A stretch of 64,000 nt of DNA from Gaeumannomyces sp. JS-464 (GCA_002197995.1 NGZR01000002.1:8680001-8744000), one strand, 5' to 3'; positions 44,971 to 57,914 are shown, counted from the stretch's first letter. Notes: a model not told the origin generated them from the sequence alone. Translations and numbers: made by a program.

Positions 44971-46316
44971 ATGGGCGTGACAAAGAAGACGTGTTGGGGT
45001 GCACAAGGACAATGAAGAGAAATCGGGCGCAGATCAAAGACGATGAAGGGGAGGTAGGCGGTAGGTACCTGGATGGTTGTTGACGAAAGTCGACGCTTAG
45101 TAGCCCGCTCGGATCGAGGTACGCAAGAGGCAAATATCTCGTTTCTTATACCGACTGCGCGGCCCCACATTCAATACTTGCACGAACTCTGGCTGGTGAA
45201 GGCGGCGTTTCCGGGGAAGCCAGTCATGGGATGGCCAATTCGGGAATGCTGTTGGCTCCTGTTTGGCTGTCGCGCGCGGCTTTCCGCGGGATTGGTTGGC
45301 CAGTCCAAGTTTGACGCGATCTGAGTCACTCTGAGCGAGGTGTCGTTTTTGGCTGCAGCTTACTGGAGGCCCAATGTGGCGAAGTCCTTGGGACTGGCTG
45401 CTCCCCGTCTTGATCTCTCGTTCCAGCTGGCGGCTAATGGTGTGTGTGGGTGGACCCCTCGTCTGCCTGGCTTGCTTGCTGGAATATGGGATTGCTGATG
45501 GCTGCACGGGCACCAACATCGATGGATGGAACGCCCGCTAACAGCCCTGATCAGGGGGCCAACAGCCCCAAACACCATTGGGGACGAAGGGCGGCCCCAG
45601 TGTGCGCTGTCAAGAACGCCAAGCTTGGTGCCTGTATGAGAGTGCACATGGTGCTCCTGACCAAGATGTAGCCGCAGCCGAAATGGAATCGATGATGCAC
45701 ATGCTGCCTGCAGCTCAGAAAGGACCAGGCCGTATGCTGACCACCCTCGCTCCCCGTTTTTGCCACACCTTGAGTCGACGACATGACGCCGGATCGCAGA
45801 AGCCTCAATAACCGGCCTCTTCTCAGGGTGCCAGGGCATCCCCCAAAAAAATCTAGATCAGTAGAGTTGTATATACCGACATTCTGGACAACTTGGACAA
45901 TCCTACAAATAATCGGCCGATATGACCCGACACTTGCGCGGAGTTTCGTGCGGTGGCTGCATGGCCCTTGGTGAATCACAGTCCAGCTTGGTCTGGGCCC
46001 TCGACCATCACCAGACCCAATGCCCCACATTTCCATGGATCTTGGGCGCTCCGAGGTCCCTGAATCCAGGAGCTTGACCCTTTGTGCGGCGCAACAGCTG
46101 CCGGAATTGAATGAAAGGACGGCACAGCGATCACGAGTGTATGGCCAACCTACCTAGGTACCTAGGTAGGCGGCAAGGAGAAGAATCCAGGCACGGAACA
46201 AAGTCAATTGGCCGTATATCGTCAAAGCTCAAGGTATCAAAAAACCCTCCTCAACCCAGACACCCTCAACGGCCGGGCGTCTTCACGAGACACCCAATCC
46301 GCGTAGCTGAACCAAA
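44971..46316. other. Intergenic region
   Basis: Promoter side of the acidic hypothetical gene and 3' flank of the protease gene. No other gene was recognised. The palindrome at 46149 is listed separately. Confidence 0.4.
46149..46170. repeat. Perfect 22-bp palindrome built from CCTAGGTA
   Basis: Every base pairs with its mirror position; the core is TACCTAGGTACCTAGGTA. Related palindromes occur at 43033-43046 (TACCTAGCTAGGTA) and 58821-58846. Confidence 0.85.
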
Positions 46317-47841
46317 TCACGGCTCCAGCTTCTTGTTCGCGAACCCGACCCTCATCCTGCCCAGATCAAACACGACAAACTGCACCTTGAGCAGAATATC
46401 CCCCAGGATGCTGATCCCGATGCCCTCGGACGACTGGATCCCACCGTAGCAGGTCGTAGGGTTGATGTAGCCGTAGTTGATGTAGCGGCCGGGCACCAGG
46501 CCGCGGTAGTTGCCGATCCCAAACAGAAAGTCTGGCAGCCTAGCGTTGCAGGGGAACACAAAGGCGGCGTAGTCGGCGTCGTACCGCGTCCCGGGGACCT
46601 TTGCGTAGTAGGCCCGGACGACGGCATCGGGCAGCAGCAGCAGCGTCGTGCCCGTGTCGACGATGGCGCGCCACGGCCGCCGGCGGTACGCGTCGCGCGC
46701 GAGCTGGTAGCCGTCCACGGTGATCTCCCAGTAGATGGACGACCTGCTCGCCGCGGCGTACGCGATCCCCCCCGTGTACTCGGCCCTGTTGATGTAGCCA
46801 AAGTTGAAGTTGCCCGGCCTGCCCTTCTTGAGGTTGGCCGTGAACAGCGGCTGCCGCAGCGAGGACCGGACGTTGTCCTTGAACGTCCTGGCGGGGTTCG
46901 GCCGCACCGTCGAGCCGCTTGACATACCCATCCCCATGATGCCTGACACGTAAACGTCGCGCGTGAACATGGAAGAGACCCACTGCGCCCCCTGCACCTC
47001 GTCTGCCGCGCGAACGAGGCCCGCCCGAGGCTGACCTTGTCCCGGTACACGATCCCGCCCGCGCCGGAGCCGTCGCCGTAGCCGATATTCCACGTCGTGC
47101 GAGCCACGCGCCGCGCCGTGCTGGACCTGCCGGGTCGGTAGATGGCCTGGGTTGTTCTCTGGTTTGAGGGTGTGTCGGAGCTCATGACCCAGCTGAGTGG
47201 TGGACATGGTGCGAGGAGTCAGTTTCACCGCTGGTGAGTCGAGCCAAGGAAGCCACCCATCGGCTGATGGGTGAGAATAGATTGTCTGGGGACAGACAGG
47301 CTTATTACAAATCGGCTGATCCGGTGTCAAGGACAACGTTGAGAGTCTGCGGAGGCGTCCCGATCTTGACAGGTGTGATGTATTCAAGATCGTAGCCTAT
47401 AGGAGGTGGACTGGCTGCCACTGTTCCCGTAACTGTTCCGGCACCTACACTCCAATGGCAAACATCCCGATACGTCAGCAACCCGAGACGTTTGGCCCAA
47501 ATAACTGCGTGGCTGTGGTTCCCGGTATTCCCGCCGCAGGTAACCAGGGACCTGGGAGGACACCAGGGAAACTAACGTTTGTTGACTGTGGCAGCAAGGT
47601 TCACGTTCAACCTGATAGCCGTGCTCAGTTCCGGTGTAAGCGGCACATGGTACTTGGCGTACGCCCTCAGCATCGCCTCAAGGCCACAAGTCGAGTTCTG
47701 GGCGTCGCTCCGGACATAGTTCTCGTTCCGGACCTGCACAAGCGAAAAGGACTCCCCATTTGGGGGCTCCGCGGGCGCCCCGCTGCCGCCACCGGGGAGC
47801 AGCAGGGCCGCGAGGAGGAACTGGGTTGCAGAGAAGCGCAT
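46317..47841 (-). CDS. Secreted pepsin-family (A1) aspartic protease
   Basis: The start is ATG 47841 with a signal peptide (MRFSATQFLLAALLLPGGG). Three exons fit: 47841-47577, 47444-47309 and 47192-46317. The first catalytic Asp is in VVLDTGSADFWV, formed across the second intron, and the second is in AIVDTGTTLLLLP. Other A1 landmarks are YITPVKIGTPPQTL, WNIGYGDGSGAGG (flap), GIMGMGMSS, FNFGYIN and ISILGDILLKVQFVVFDL near the end. A propeptide of about 70 residues precedes the core. One missing base near 47006-47007 (GCGGCAG for GCGGGCAG on the coding strand) is needed to keep the frame between RASFAR and ADEVQGAQW. It has no C-terminal membrane anchor, so it is probably fully secreted. Expected role: acid proteolysis of external protein. 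Confidence 0.88.
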
Positions 47842-48720
47842 GTCTGTTGAAGGATGCGTGGGAGGCTATATCTGAGATGGCATGTATGGGATGCCGGAGG
47901 AGAAAGACGGAAAAAAAAAAAAAAGAAACAACAAGAAACTTGAGAAACAAAGAAGGGCTACCGCACGAGCTTGCGGCACGCTGAAGGAGGGACAGGAAGT
48001 AGAAGGGAAACAAGAGCCCCTAAACGAACGGCGGGGACTGGTCGGTGGTTGGCGAGGCTGGTGTCGGGCTGCCGGGATCTGATGCGTAACTGCCAGCGAG
48101 TCGACCGGACGCGCCGTCCCTGACCTTTTTGTTGTTTCTCCCGAAGGGAGTAATTTTGTTTCGGGCCTCAGTGCGGCGCCTTGCCGGAATGGGCGATTCC
48201 AGCTTAATCTCCCCGCCTCATCTTCTGGATGAGCCATGTCCCTTGGCCGCGACGCCTGTGGAAAGTGAAACAGTCCTCGGCATTCCTGATGGCGACGCAG
48301 CGATCCGCCCGAGATTCCGCAGCCACGACACGCAACGGGAACAGACAAAAGAAAATAAGGCCTGGTTGGAGGTCCCGAAGGGTGTAAAAACTCCGATAAA
48401 TGGGAGATTCCACTGTCAGGTACGCCGAGAAGAGAAAAGGGGTGGCAAGTCATGACGGCATCCTCGTTGAAGAACCGAAACACCAAGCCCACTCTGGCCA
48501 GCCTTCAACATCCTTCTGTCTCGAAGCTATTTCCCTGTATCCAGATCTCTCTATTCTCCATCCCTGGTTCGCATCATCATCTTTTTATCGCTCCTACCGC
48601 ACCACATTCTTATCCTCCCCCGACGTTTCTCTTCTCCGCCTGCGTTTCTCTCTCGATTCTCGTCCTCGGGTCTGTCGGGCAGGAGACTGTCTTTTTGTGA
48701 CCAAAGGACGCAAAGCCCAA
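47842..48720. other. Intergenic region
   Basis: Upstream of the protease gene (minus). It has an A run near 47910-47924 and no recognisable gene. CT-rich text around 48490-48660 resembles a leader but leads into no gene. Confidence 0.4.
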
Positions 48721-48793
48721 GGTGTGGACTCCACACCAAGGACAGAATTGATATGCTTAAGTTCAGCGGGAAATCAGGTTGGACATGGTCCAA
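48721..48793. other. 28S rDNA fragment flanked by two hairpins
   Basis: Positions 48747-48770 match, from memory of the gene, the reverse complement of the conserved 5' end of eukaryotic 28S rRNA over 24 bases. The core is TTGATATGCTTAAGTTCAG, the site next to the common ITS4 primer. The match stops abruptly at both ends. On the left is a perfect hairpin (GGTGTGG-ACT-CCACACC, 48721-48737) and on the right another (TTGGAC-ATG-GTCCAA, 48779-48793). The rest of the rDNA is absent. Confidence 0.7.
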
Positions 48794-49114
48794 TTTCCCA
48801 TAGATAACATCACCACAACACATATATCATGGCAAAGCCGCGCCACGACGAGGTTCTGCCACACGGCAGGGAAAGAAAAGGAAACATAGGGACGGAATGA
48901 TGGGAGAATGCTGAGTAGAAACAGAGGAAAAACGTGGGGAGAGGGAATCGCAATAGGAAATATATCCAGCGGGAAAGGGGGCAAGGCGGATCATAAGAAT
49001 GCAACAAAAGACTGCAAGCAAAAACCAAGCAAAGGGTATTGAGCAAAACAAATCCAAACGCACAAACGAGACAGCTAACTATACTTTGTCAGCCTCATCG
49101 GAAATGGATAGCCA
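48794..49114. other. 3' flank of the RNA polymerase gene
   Basis: A-rich on the plus strand and T-rich on the minus strand. No gene was recognised. Presumably the 3' untranslated region of the downstream QDE-1-like gene. Confidence 0.4.
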
Positions 49115-52100
49115 TCAGTCCCAATCATCCTCATAATCCGACCCGTCGTCGCGCCCACCGTCGACGCCCGTGTACTGGGATCCGCTGCTTTCCTCCCTTG
49201 CGACTAGTTGCTTGATGATCTTGCCGTCAGGTCGGAGCGCGACGTACATGCTCGGCACGACAGCTACCGCCGGCCCTCCTGTCTTGGCCACCGCCAGCGA
49301 CTTGAGACGCATGAGCTGCCTCCCAGCCATACGCCAGACAAACTTGTAGCCAGTCTGGTAAAGCAGCTTGAACGCCATTGACGCTCGCAAAAGCGCCCAC
49401 TGACTGTCTTCTGGGTGCCAGAATTCCTGCTCTAGCATGGCCACGACCTTGGAGCCGGCCAGTGCCTTGTGCGCCGCCTTGTCGGGCTGGATCGCGCACC
49501 AGTCATCGTACACCTCGAGCACCTTGCGCCGGAAGTCGGTGTCTCCGCCCGTCATCGTCCGCTTCCACTTCTCCTCGACATTGTAGATGTCTCTCTGTAG
49601 GCTCGTCAGCAGCTTCTTGACCGACGAAGACTCCATTTGGCTGAACCAGTTGTAGTAGGCCGTTAGGTCGGCGTCGAAGTAGTGTGCCTCGCCGCTGTCG
49701 GCATCGGCCATCTCTCCGCTTCCGCCCTTGAACGGTGATGCAGAGGGGGAGATGACGCCCGGCGCAGTCTTTCCACTGCTGATTGCCTTGTGGAATGCTC
49801 CCAGCTCTCTGTCGATAAGCGGCTTGGCGACCGAAAACTTGAGGTAGTCGATGATGTGGTTGGGCTCTCCAACACCGGTCCAGTTTCCTTCCTTGTACAA
49901 GGGCAGGTCCAGCTCCCTGTCCTCGCCGAGGTCGGCCCTCAGCCGTCGCCACTGGCCAGCCGAGAACTCAATCCCCTGCTTGGACTGGTCGACGAGATTA
50001 CTCAGAAGAGTGCTGAGAAGAACGGCACACTGGTCATGCACGTTGCGTCGCTTGTAGCAGAGCTTCTCCTTAAAGTTGGTGCAGATGCCGAGGTAGTTCT
50101 GTCGCATGTTGAACAAGAAGCTCCGCTCAATCAGCTCCGAAGTGGCGGCCTCCAATCCGTGTTCCTTGACGAGGTCTTCCATTTTGTCCTTGATCTTGCT
50201 CAGGTACCCCATCTCGAAAAGGTCGGGCGCGCGGGGAACGGGAGAGCTGATAAAGTTGCTCACGATGGCCTGATCCCAGCATACCCAGGCCATGTCTCCG
50301 TCATAGTCGCCACCGGAAAGCTTATCAGCAAGTGCCACATTACCCTTGCGCGGGAACACGATGACATCTTTCAGGTCCTTGAGGGCGGGCTTGAAGACTG
50401 CCTTGACCTTCTGGATGTCGCTGACGTAGTGGGCTGGAGAGCGCGCAACCAGCAGATCAATGCGCTCGAGCAGGGTATCGGCAGAGTTGTCAACCTGGAA
50501 CTTGTTGGAGAAGCAGATGTGCACCTCGTCCTCTTCCAAAAAGCCCCAAAAGTCCACGACCATGTACACATATGCGGATCTCCCGACGCTGATGTTGAGC
50601 TTCTTTTTCAGCGTCTCACACTTTTGCTTTTGAAGTACCCAGGCCAGGTCCTGCAGGTACTTTTGTTTTTTAGCATCGAAGCCGTGATCCAGCATCATGT
50701 TCATGGTCTCCTCATCTTTGTCAGGAATACCGCCGAGGAACGGAACTTCGCCGTATCGAATCCGCGTGTCGCGGTTGGTGGAATTCTCGTGAACCCACTG
50801 TCGATGCTGAATTGGCCTGTTCAAAGCCACCCGAAGGCCCTCAAGCTCCGTCTGGAGGTTGTCCTTGAGCAAATCCCCAATGGCGGCTCGAAACGCATCC
50901 TTGTGTCTACTCCTATCTTCCAGCACTGGCAAGAACTGGAGGTTGAGGCGGGCGGAATGGAGTTCCGACGCGTGGCTCCGTACTTCAAGCGTCCGATGCT
51001 CGGGCTCGCTGAGGTCGCATTTCCATTTGCGCTGGGAAGGATATGTCTCGATCCAATCATCGCCGCTGAGGTCGTCAACGTCGATAATCCACATCCCCTT
51101 GGCACTGCCAAGACGCCCTTGAACTGCGCAGGGAACAGCGATGAGGCCCAAGGTCTTTTGTATCTTCCGAGCAACAGAGCGAGACATCAAGCCGACGCCG
51201 TCGTTCATGACGTTGCCTTCGGGTGAAAGGATGTCCTTTGCCTGTGCACGAATCTGGTGGGGCTCAAATGTGACCGTGGGTAGGTTTTGCTCAGTCCTGT
51301 GCATGTCAGCAACATGGTCGTCTTCTGCCAGCCTCTGTAAATAAACAAGAGAGTAGACATACCAAGAGCAATGCGGGAGAACAGCTTCAAGTATGACTGA
51401 TCGGTGTTCTTCCGCAACTGCAGCAGCCAGTCTAGCATCTTATACACCGACAGTCTAGTTCTCGCAGTGACTTTCTGGTCCGTGGGCGGCAAGCCGTTCT
51501 CGGGCGAAGGGGCCCGGAAGTCGTGGCCACCAACAGCGAAGAAGTAAGTCCTGTCTTTGAACACCGCCTTCGTTGATTCTGGTCCAAGTCTCAGGTCGGT
51601 CGCAGGCTTTTTATACCCGGCATCCTTGGTGTAAAAGGATACCCACTGTCTGCCGACAAGCCGATGAAGGCCTCGAGCAAGCCACTTGTTCGCGGCCTCA
51701 CGCGCATCTTCACCTCGAAGCGCGGGTGGGACGTTGGTTGAGTTGGGCGATGGGTACAAAATCTCAAGGAAAGCGGTCCGATCCAAAGCGTCTACTTAGA
51801 CGGTGGGAGTCGTCAAGGTTCAGTGGAAGCATACTCAGGATAAAGAGCGGGCCAGAAGGGCCATGTTGAAGTCCAAGGTGGCTGAAAGAACGACGCGCTG
51901 GCCTCGACAGTTGAACGAGTCCAGCGCGGCAGCCCAAGCGAGGGGAGATGACTGTTCCGGAAAAGCACGGGTTCGAAATTCCGGGCGTTGGTACAGCACA
52001 GACCAGAGCTTCTTCTGCTCCTTCCAGCTCGTGTCATATACCATTCCGTTGATCTTGCTGAGATCGACTCCACAGTGAAGCGCAACGCGACAGACCTCCC

Positions 52101-53719
52101 AGGCAACCGCCAGGGGTGCGGCTCGAAGCCAGTTGGGGAAAATCGCTGACAAAAGTTAGACGAGGAAACGGCCAGTGAATAAAGAGAGGGATGCAAGAAC
52201 TGGAGGGCAGAAGCACTCACGCCACACCAAATCCAACCGCTCCTGCAACGTATTGCCCGTCTGCGGAGGCCTCGGTGCAGGCTCTGGCGTCATGTGCGCC
52301 TGCTCGGCCAAGGTATCCACAAGCGATCCGGACCATGACGACGAGTACGTCGGGCTAAGCTCCGCGCTACGACTGGAGCTTGAAGAAGGCGAGTCTTGGA
52401 GTTTGGTGTTGACGGTGGGTATGCGCGATGGTCTTGATGCGACTGCCCGCTCCGCATCCCAGATGGCCTGGAGTTCGTCGAGAGAGGGCTCTGTGTCTGA
52501 ACCCCGACTGCTCGACCTCGGGGCTCCCACCTCAGATGGAGGCGGAGGGTGGGCACTCTTCGACAACCTTGGGTTCTTCCTCTTTTGCTCTTGGCTGGAG
52601 GCCTCCACAGTCGTCTGGGTGTTGAATGGCACATTGTCGTCCTCATCGACCGAGAAGACCGCAGAGACGTTGGTCGAGGCGGAGGCCAGCGACGCGCTAC
52701 TCGCATTGGCCGAGCGGTCGTAGCAAGAACTAGATGCTTCCGTCTTGGGAGGAGATGGTCTCCTGGTAGTACCGGATGGTGGCGGATACCTCGGTTGCAA
52801 AGGCGGTGCCCGGGTACGAGACGGGCCGGAAAACGACACCGACTCTGTTACGAAGCTCCCTCGGACCATGACACTGTCTAGGTCGCTGTTGGCCTTCTCC
52901 AACGAGACTTTCGCACCATCTTCTCTTCCGCTGCTCTTGGGCCTCTTGAAACTCTCCTCCGCGACATCCTCATCGTCTGACACCCGCTTTGCTCCATGCG
53001 TAGAGGAGGCAGAGAACCTGGGGGCCTGGCTGGCTACCCCATTTCTCTCAAGCACTGCGCCGCTACTGGCGGCCTCCTTGAACAACCTCGGAGGCCGTTT
53101 GGACATCTGTGCCCGACGCTCAACTAGAACGTCTCGCAGGAGCTCCTGCAGCGCCTCGGCTTGGCTGTCATCTCGCGCACGATATGGCTTGGCGGTGGTG
53201 GCCGGAAGGGTGCGTGGATCGGCCCGCGGCTTAGGCACCCAGCCGGACAAGGCCTTCTTGGCTCTAACATGGAAGTCGCGCAGGACGGAATCAATATCTC
53301 CTTGGTGATACTGATATTGGAATTCAGACCATATTTGATTGCAGCGAGCGTGGTAGCCGCTCTGGTCTGCCCATTGTTTTCGAGAGGATGGGGTAGCGGC
53401 GGGATCGGGAGCGACAAGACCGAGGCCGACGTCTGCGTTCAGTGACTCGAGAATGCCGCTGATCTTGGCTCGGACGGTATCGACGTTCTGCTTGGTGGGG
53501 GTGGACGGCGGTTGGCCTTGGCTGTTGACGAAAGACCGCGCAGCCATGGCGGCTGGGCCGGAACCGGGTGGCGACGCACGCGCCTTGATCAGGGTCGATG
53601 ACGACAGCGGGTATGCGGGCGGTCGAAGCGAATGAGAAGCTCGGTCTAGGAGCTCCTCTAGCTCAACGGGATCAAAGAGCCGACAGCGTAACCTAGGTCT
53701 GCCACCCGCGCCAGTCATG
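49115..53719 (-). CDS. QDE-1-type RNA-dependent RNA polymerase
   Basis: The start is taken at ATG 53719 (MTGAGGRPRLRCRLFDP). Exon 1 (53719-52221) encodes about 500 residues, Ser/Pro-rich and largely disordered, with VDTVRAKISGILESLNAD and QYQYHQGDIDSVLRDFH near its start. After an intron at 52146-52220 come the polymerase parts: IFPNWLRAAPLAVAWEVCRV, then RRFGSDRF, YKMLDWLLQLRKN, and after a short gap near 51325-51362 the long last exon. The catalytic loop LSGGDYDGDMAWVCWD carries the Asp triad of cellular RdRPs (codons 50308-50294). The total is about 1,490 residues, near the size of Neurospora QDE-1. Frame repair is needed near 51848 (one C missing in CCCGCTC), and the frame shifts again near 51770. 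The enzyme copies aberrant RNA or ssDNA into dsRNA for quelling-type silencing. Confidence 0.9.
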
Positions 53720-54533
53720 TCAGCAATTGAAGGGAGCGGCCCGTCGCACACAAACGGGGACCCACCGAGCCGGTCGAATGAGAGTCGCTCGTACGGAGAA
53801 ATGAGGGGAGCGAGGTGAGCTAGGTCAGAGGTGCGTCTTGCGGTGGAGAGCTATCAGTAAGCCAGCACGCGATTGATGAGTCCTGCCCCAGTTGCCGATG
53901 CGGTCATGTCCTTGCTCCGTTGGCATCGAGAGTTGAGCGGGTGAGGGATTCCTGGCAAGGCCCTCGTGATGGGCTCGCTCAAAAACTCTGGCGGCTCAGC
54001 CTGCCCAGGCTGTGGCAGCCCCCAGGCGGGCGGGTAGGCAGGCAGGCAGGCAGGCAGGCTGGGCCCCGATCCTGGCTGTGGTGCGGGGAGCGGTTTGCAG
54101 GCGGGTGCGGCGGTTGGGTTGAGCGAGCAGTGTGCACCATACAAATCCACTGGACTGCGTCCGTGCGCTGGGCTCGCAGGCACCCACAGCACCCACGCTC
54201 AATTCGGGAACATCATTGAGCTTGGCAGATCCGATGCGACGAATCGAGGGCGCTGACACATGGACCAGCCTGCGGCCCCCGGCAATTGCGGGCCCCGCGA
54301 GAGAGCTCTGGCCAACTCGCCCCCGCTTCGGCTCCCAAGACGCCAGAACAGTCGGCATTCTGTCATCACGTCTCCACGCGGCCTCGGACTTGTATCGGTG
54401 TTCAAAACGGCCGTCCTCCCCCTTCGCGCCCGCTGGCTGGCGCCAGACGCAACCACCCGCCCTGCCTCTGCTCCGCCGCCTCCTTGCCCAGACTTTGCGC
54501 CTATCCTGGGGCTGCCTCGGGGGCTCCGCAGAT
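53720..54533. promoter_or_regulatory. Shared divergent promoter of the RdRP and Zn2Cys6 genes
   Basis: About 810 bases separate the two starts, which are transcribed away from each other. It contains a GGCA tandem repeat (54037-54058) and no gene. I see no clear TATA box on either side. Confidence 0.45.
54037..54058. repeat. (GGCA)n tandem repeat
   Basis: Five and a half GGCA units in the divergent promoter. Simple tetranucleotide microsatellite. Confidence 0.85.
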
Positions 54534-57500
54534 ATGTCGGACCACAACGACGCGAGCCCAACCGGGATCGATGATCTGACTCCCGAGGAAGCCAGTCGCA
54601 TCATCCACTCCCACAGGAAGGTCCGATATGGTAGGCTAATGCCCCCTTGGCCTGTGGTGGCGCCCCGGGTCCTGTGCCTGGCTTAAACGCTGCTCCTGGC
54701 CCTGCCAGACAGCAGCACAGCTCATACGGGTACCTCTGCAAATCATTTTGCCCGCACCCGTGCAGCCGCCTTCTCATATCTCGTCCCAATCCGGCCCCGT
54801 GACGGACCATTCACGTGGCCGTTCTAGATTGAGTGTGGATGCCTCGTTCAAAGCCCGAACGCAAGCTAACCAAGCATGCTCCGACAGGAACTGCTTGCTG
54901 GCCATGCCGCCAGCGCAAGGTAGGATGACTTGGCCAACCACTGAGCCGGCCCGCCCCGTGCTCGACTCGGGCCCGCCGTCTCCCACACCATCAGCTGCGC
55001 CCCAACAACAGCGGCAGCACCAGATGTGATCTGCGGCGTTGCTAACAGTCGGGGTGTCAAAAGGTGAAATGCGACAACAAGCAGCCCTGCGAGAACTGTG
55101 TCAAGCGCGACCATGCGCAGCTGTGCTCCTACAAACCCAACCGCTCGGGCACCCGGAGCTCTCTGACATCGGATACCGCCTCCTCCACACAGGGTAAGAA
55201 GCGGGCGCATTCCCCGGACGAGGAGGACGCCCGCCACCCAGCACAGGATATCAAGACCGAGTCCGGTAGCGAGATCACTGCTGCCTATGGTAAGTCGGCC
55301 ATGATGCCAGCCCATCCGAGACAGCGAGGGTGTTGACAAGCCTTGCCTTCCCCTCCCAGCCGAACCCGAGAACGCCGAAGTTTCCAGGTATCTCGGCCAG
55401 AACAGCATCCCCGCCATTCTCCGCGAACAACTTCCCCAGAACGAGCAGCAGGAAGAGGCCATCCATATCCGCCAAGAGATGCGGTCGATCCTGGGGCTGG
55501 ACACATCCGCTCCCTTCCCTCTCATGTCCCGCAGGCACCTCGACCGAATGACTATGGAGATCGTTTCCGAGCTCCGTCTGATAGAGAGGTTATGAAGTCT
55601 GTTTGAGCTCCTGTCCCACTCCCGTTGCTAAGGCCAAGCTAGCTGCACCCAGTGCATAAGAGATCATGGCTGACATCCCCCACTCCAGATTGTTCCGGAC
55701 ATACAAGGAAATCCCACAACAGTTCTGGGGCTTTGTTATCGACATCAGCGAGCTCGAGTCCCGCTTGATGATATACTTGGAAGACCGCGCCAAGAACGCG
55801 AAGTCCCCTAACAAAACCACGAAGCCGGTTTCGGCATCATGGCTCGCCATACTTTTCGCCATCCTGGCCGTGGGCTCACAGTACCACGAATCCCCTATCA
55901 CGTCCGAACGGCCAACTCGCAGAAATACATACAGATATCCTTCCACTTCCTTCGCATCAGCAACTTTTTGCTACGGTAAGTTGCCAGATGTTGTTCTGTT
56001 CAGGACCCGCTTGCGAGGCCGACCGGATCTCTGCGTTTCTGTCTCGCATTGCCGCTGACCTGACCGAGACCGAACTTCGACTCCATCCAGGCGATGCTCA
56101 TGACCAGTTTTGTTCTCCTCAACGACATGAAGGCAGAAGCCTCGTGGGCCCTGCTTGGCCTAACATGTCGACTGGCTCAGTCACTAGGCCTCGACAAGCA
56201 CCCGCACCTCGACGGAAAGGGGCCTCCGAGATACTCCAAAAGGAGCAGGAGGAGAAAGCTCTGGTACTAACTGTCATTTGCATTTTCTTTCAACCTGCCG
56301 CGGTGACCCTCGCTGATACGGATTACGCCACAGGTGGAAATGCGTCTGGCATGACTCTCTGACATCACTTTCATTTGACCGGTGGGCACATACTATTCCC
56401 TCCCTCCTCCATGCGGAGTGCCCTCCAGATTGGTCACAACAAACACACATGCTGACCCCCTACCACGCGCCAGTTCTCCAATGACAAACGCGGGCGCAAA
56501 CCCCATACCAATCGCCAATCCGGCCCCTGGCAACTGGGAGTACCTGGAGGGCATGTACCACTTGTGCAAGATCATCTCACAGCGCCTCAACCCAGAAGCC
56601 CTCGCTGCAGCGACATACGAGACCATTTTGGAGAACTGCCAGACGACTGAGGCGATCCGTGAGAAGATGAAATCTCAGCTCCGCAGCAAGGAGGCGTGCA
56701 AGTCAGCCCTCGATCGCCTCCACTACTTCGCCATCCGCCTACACACTTCCTTCATCGTTTCGGTCTGCTGCCGGCCAGCGCTACACCGGGGTGCCTCTGC
56801 GCATGATGGCTCGGGGCTAGTAGCAGCAGCACCAGTGGCAACAACGGACACGGCCACAGCCACCCGGGCGGCACCAGCCTGACTAGCTCGCAGAAGCGGA
56901 CGCTCGCGGACAAGTGCAAGCGCAATCTCACCGAGACGGTGCGCATGTTCCTGGCCATGCACCAGCTTTCAGTTATACCGACGCGGTCGTGGGCCTTCAC
57001 GTATCATGGCCTCTCGTCTGCCGTCCTGCTCGGCATCCTGGGCGAGACCAAGGCGGACCCCGAAGTTCGCCACCTCCAAGGCGACCTCATCTCGGCACTG
57101 TCGGCCACTGCCGCCAAGGAAGCCACTTCGCCAGCCGCCAACATCGCCCCCTCCGACAAGGATATCGAGCTGTCGGGCCCCCTGTCGCGCGCTCTCACGG
57201 CGCTCCGCAACATCTACGACCACGGCTCCATCACTGGGAATGGTGCAGGCCTACGTAAAGAACTAGCAGGTAGTGGCTATGCATCAGGCGCCCGGACTCC
57301 CCTTAAACTCAGCGCTGCGGCGGCGACACTACCAGCTGGCGCCGGTGCGCAGGACCAGCAGCAGCAACTCCTCAACGGTGTCTCAACCACGCTGGACCCA
57401 CACCAGGATGCGGCTCTCGCCATGGCGACAATGCAGAACGGAAGTGGACTTTCCGAGTTCTCCAAGTGCGTTTCGCTCATTGCTTCTTTTGCCCTTCTGC

Positions 57501-57914
57501 CCTCTCCCACTGCTTCCCGGTATCCCTGACTTCGAGAAAGCGTGAGGTTTGCGGTCGTGGTCCAGGTAACCCGCTTTGCGTGCTAACGTTGCCCCTGCAC
57601 TCTCTCCGTTCTCCAGCAGCATGGCCTTCGTCCCACAGATGCAGGACAGTATTATCGACCCCGCCGTCATTGACCCATCCACATATATGTCACCTATGGA
57701 CGTCTACGACCAAATCTTCTGGGGTAAGGTTTTGTTTTTGTTAATCTCTTTAATCACTTCTCACTCTCACCCTCTCTCCGCCGTCTCGTACTAACTGAAA
57801 TTCCACCCTCTAGAATCCCCCGATCCATGGAACACCGGAATGGACTCGATGAACTTCGACTTCCTCGCCCATCCGCCCCCGGGTCAGCCTCAGCAGCAAC
57901 AATTTTACTTCTGA
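54534..57914 (+). CDS. Zn2Cys6 transcription factor with fungal-specific regulatory domain
   Basis: The start is ATG 54534 (MSDHNDASPTGIDDL). The zinc cluster is split by introns: exons 54534-54630, 54888-54919 and from 55064 join to read GTACWPCRQRKVKCDNKQPC then ENCVKRDHAQLC, the C-x2-C-x6-C..C-x2-C-x6-C pattern. The middle region has ISFHFLRISNFLL, ASWALLGLTCRLAQSLGL and WHDSLTSLSFDR, typical of the fungal transcription factor domain (PF04082). Then come FAIRLHTSFIVSVCCRPAL, CKRNLTETVRMFLAMHQLS, a Gln/Ala-rich stretch, and the end YDQIFW, ESPDPWNTGMDSMNFDF, to a stop at 57912-57914. Introns lie at 54631-54887, 54920-55063, from 55290, near 56268-56330, near 57467-57615 and before 57814. 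One-base deletions are needed near 55573, 55910 and about 56800. It is a nuclear DNA-binding regulator; the targets are unknown. Confidence 0.87.

Noticed and set aside
43873..45015. Plus-strand frame of 380 residues over the acidic hypothetical gene
   Set aside because: Antisense of a better-supported minus-strand protein with a TATA box and sensible start.
49790..51226. 478-residue plus-strand open frame opposite the RNA polymerase
   Set aside because: Antisense shadow of the strongly recognised RdRP exon; no independent protein features.
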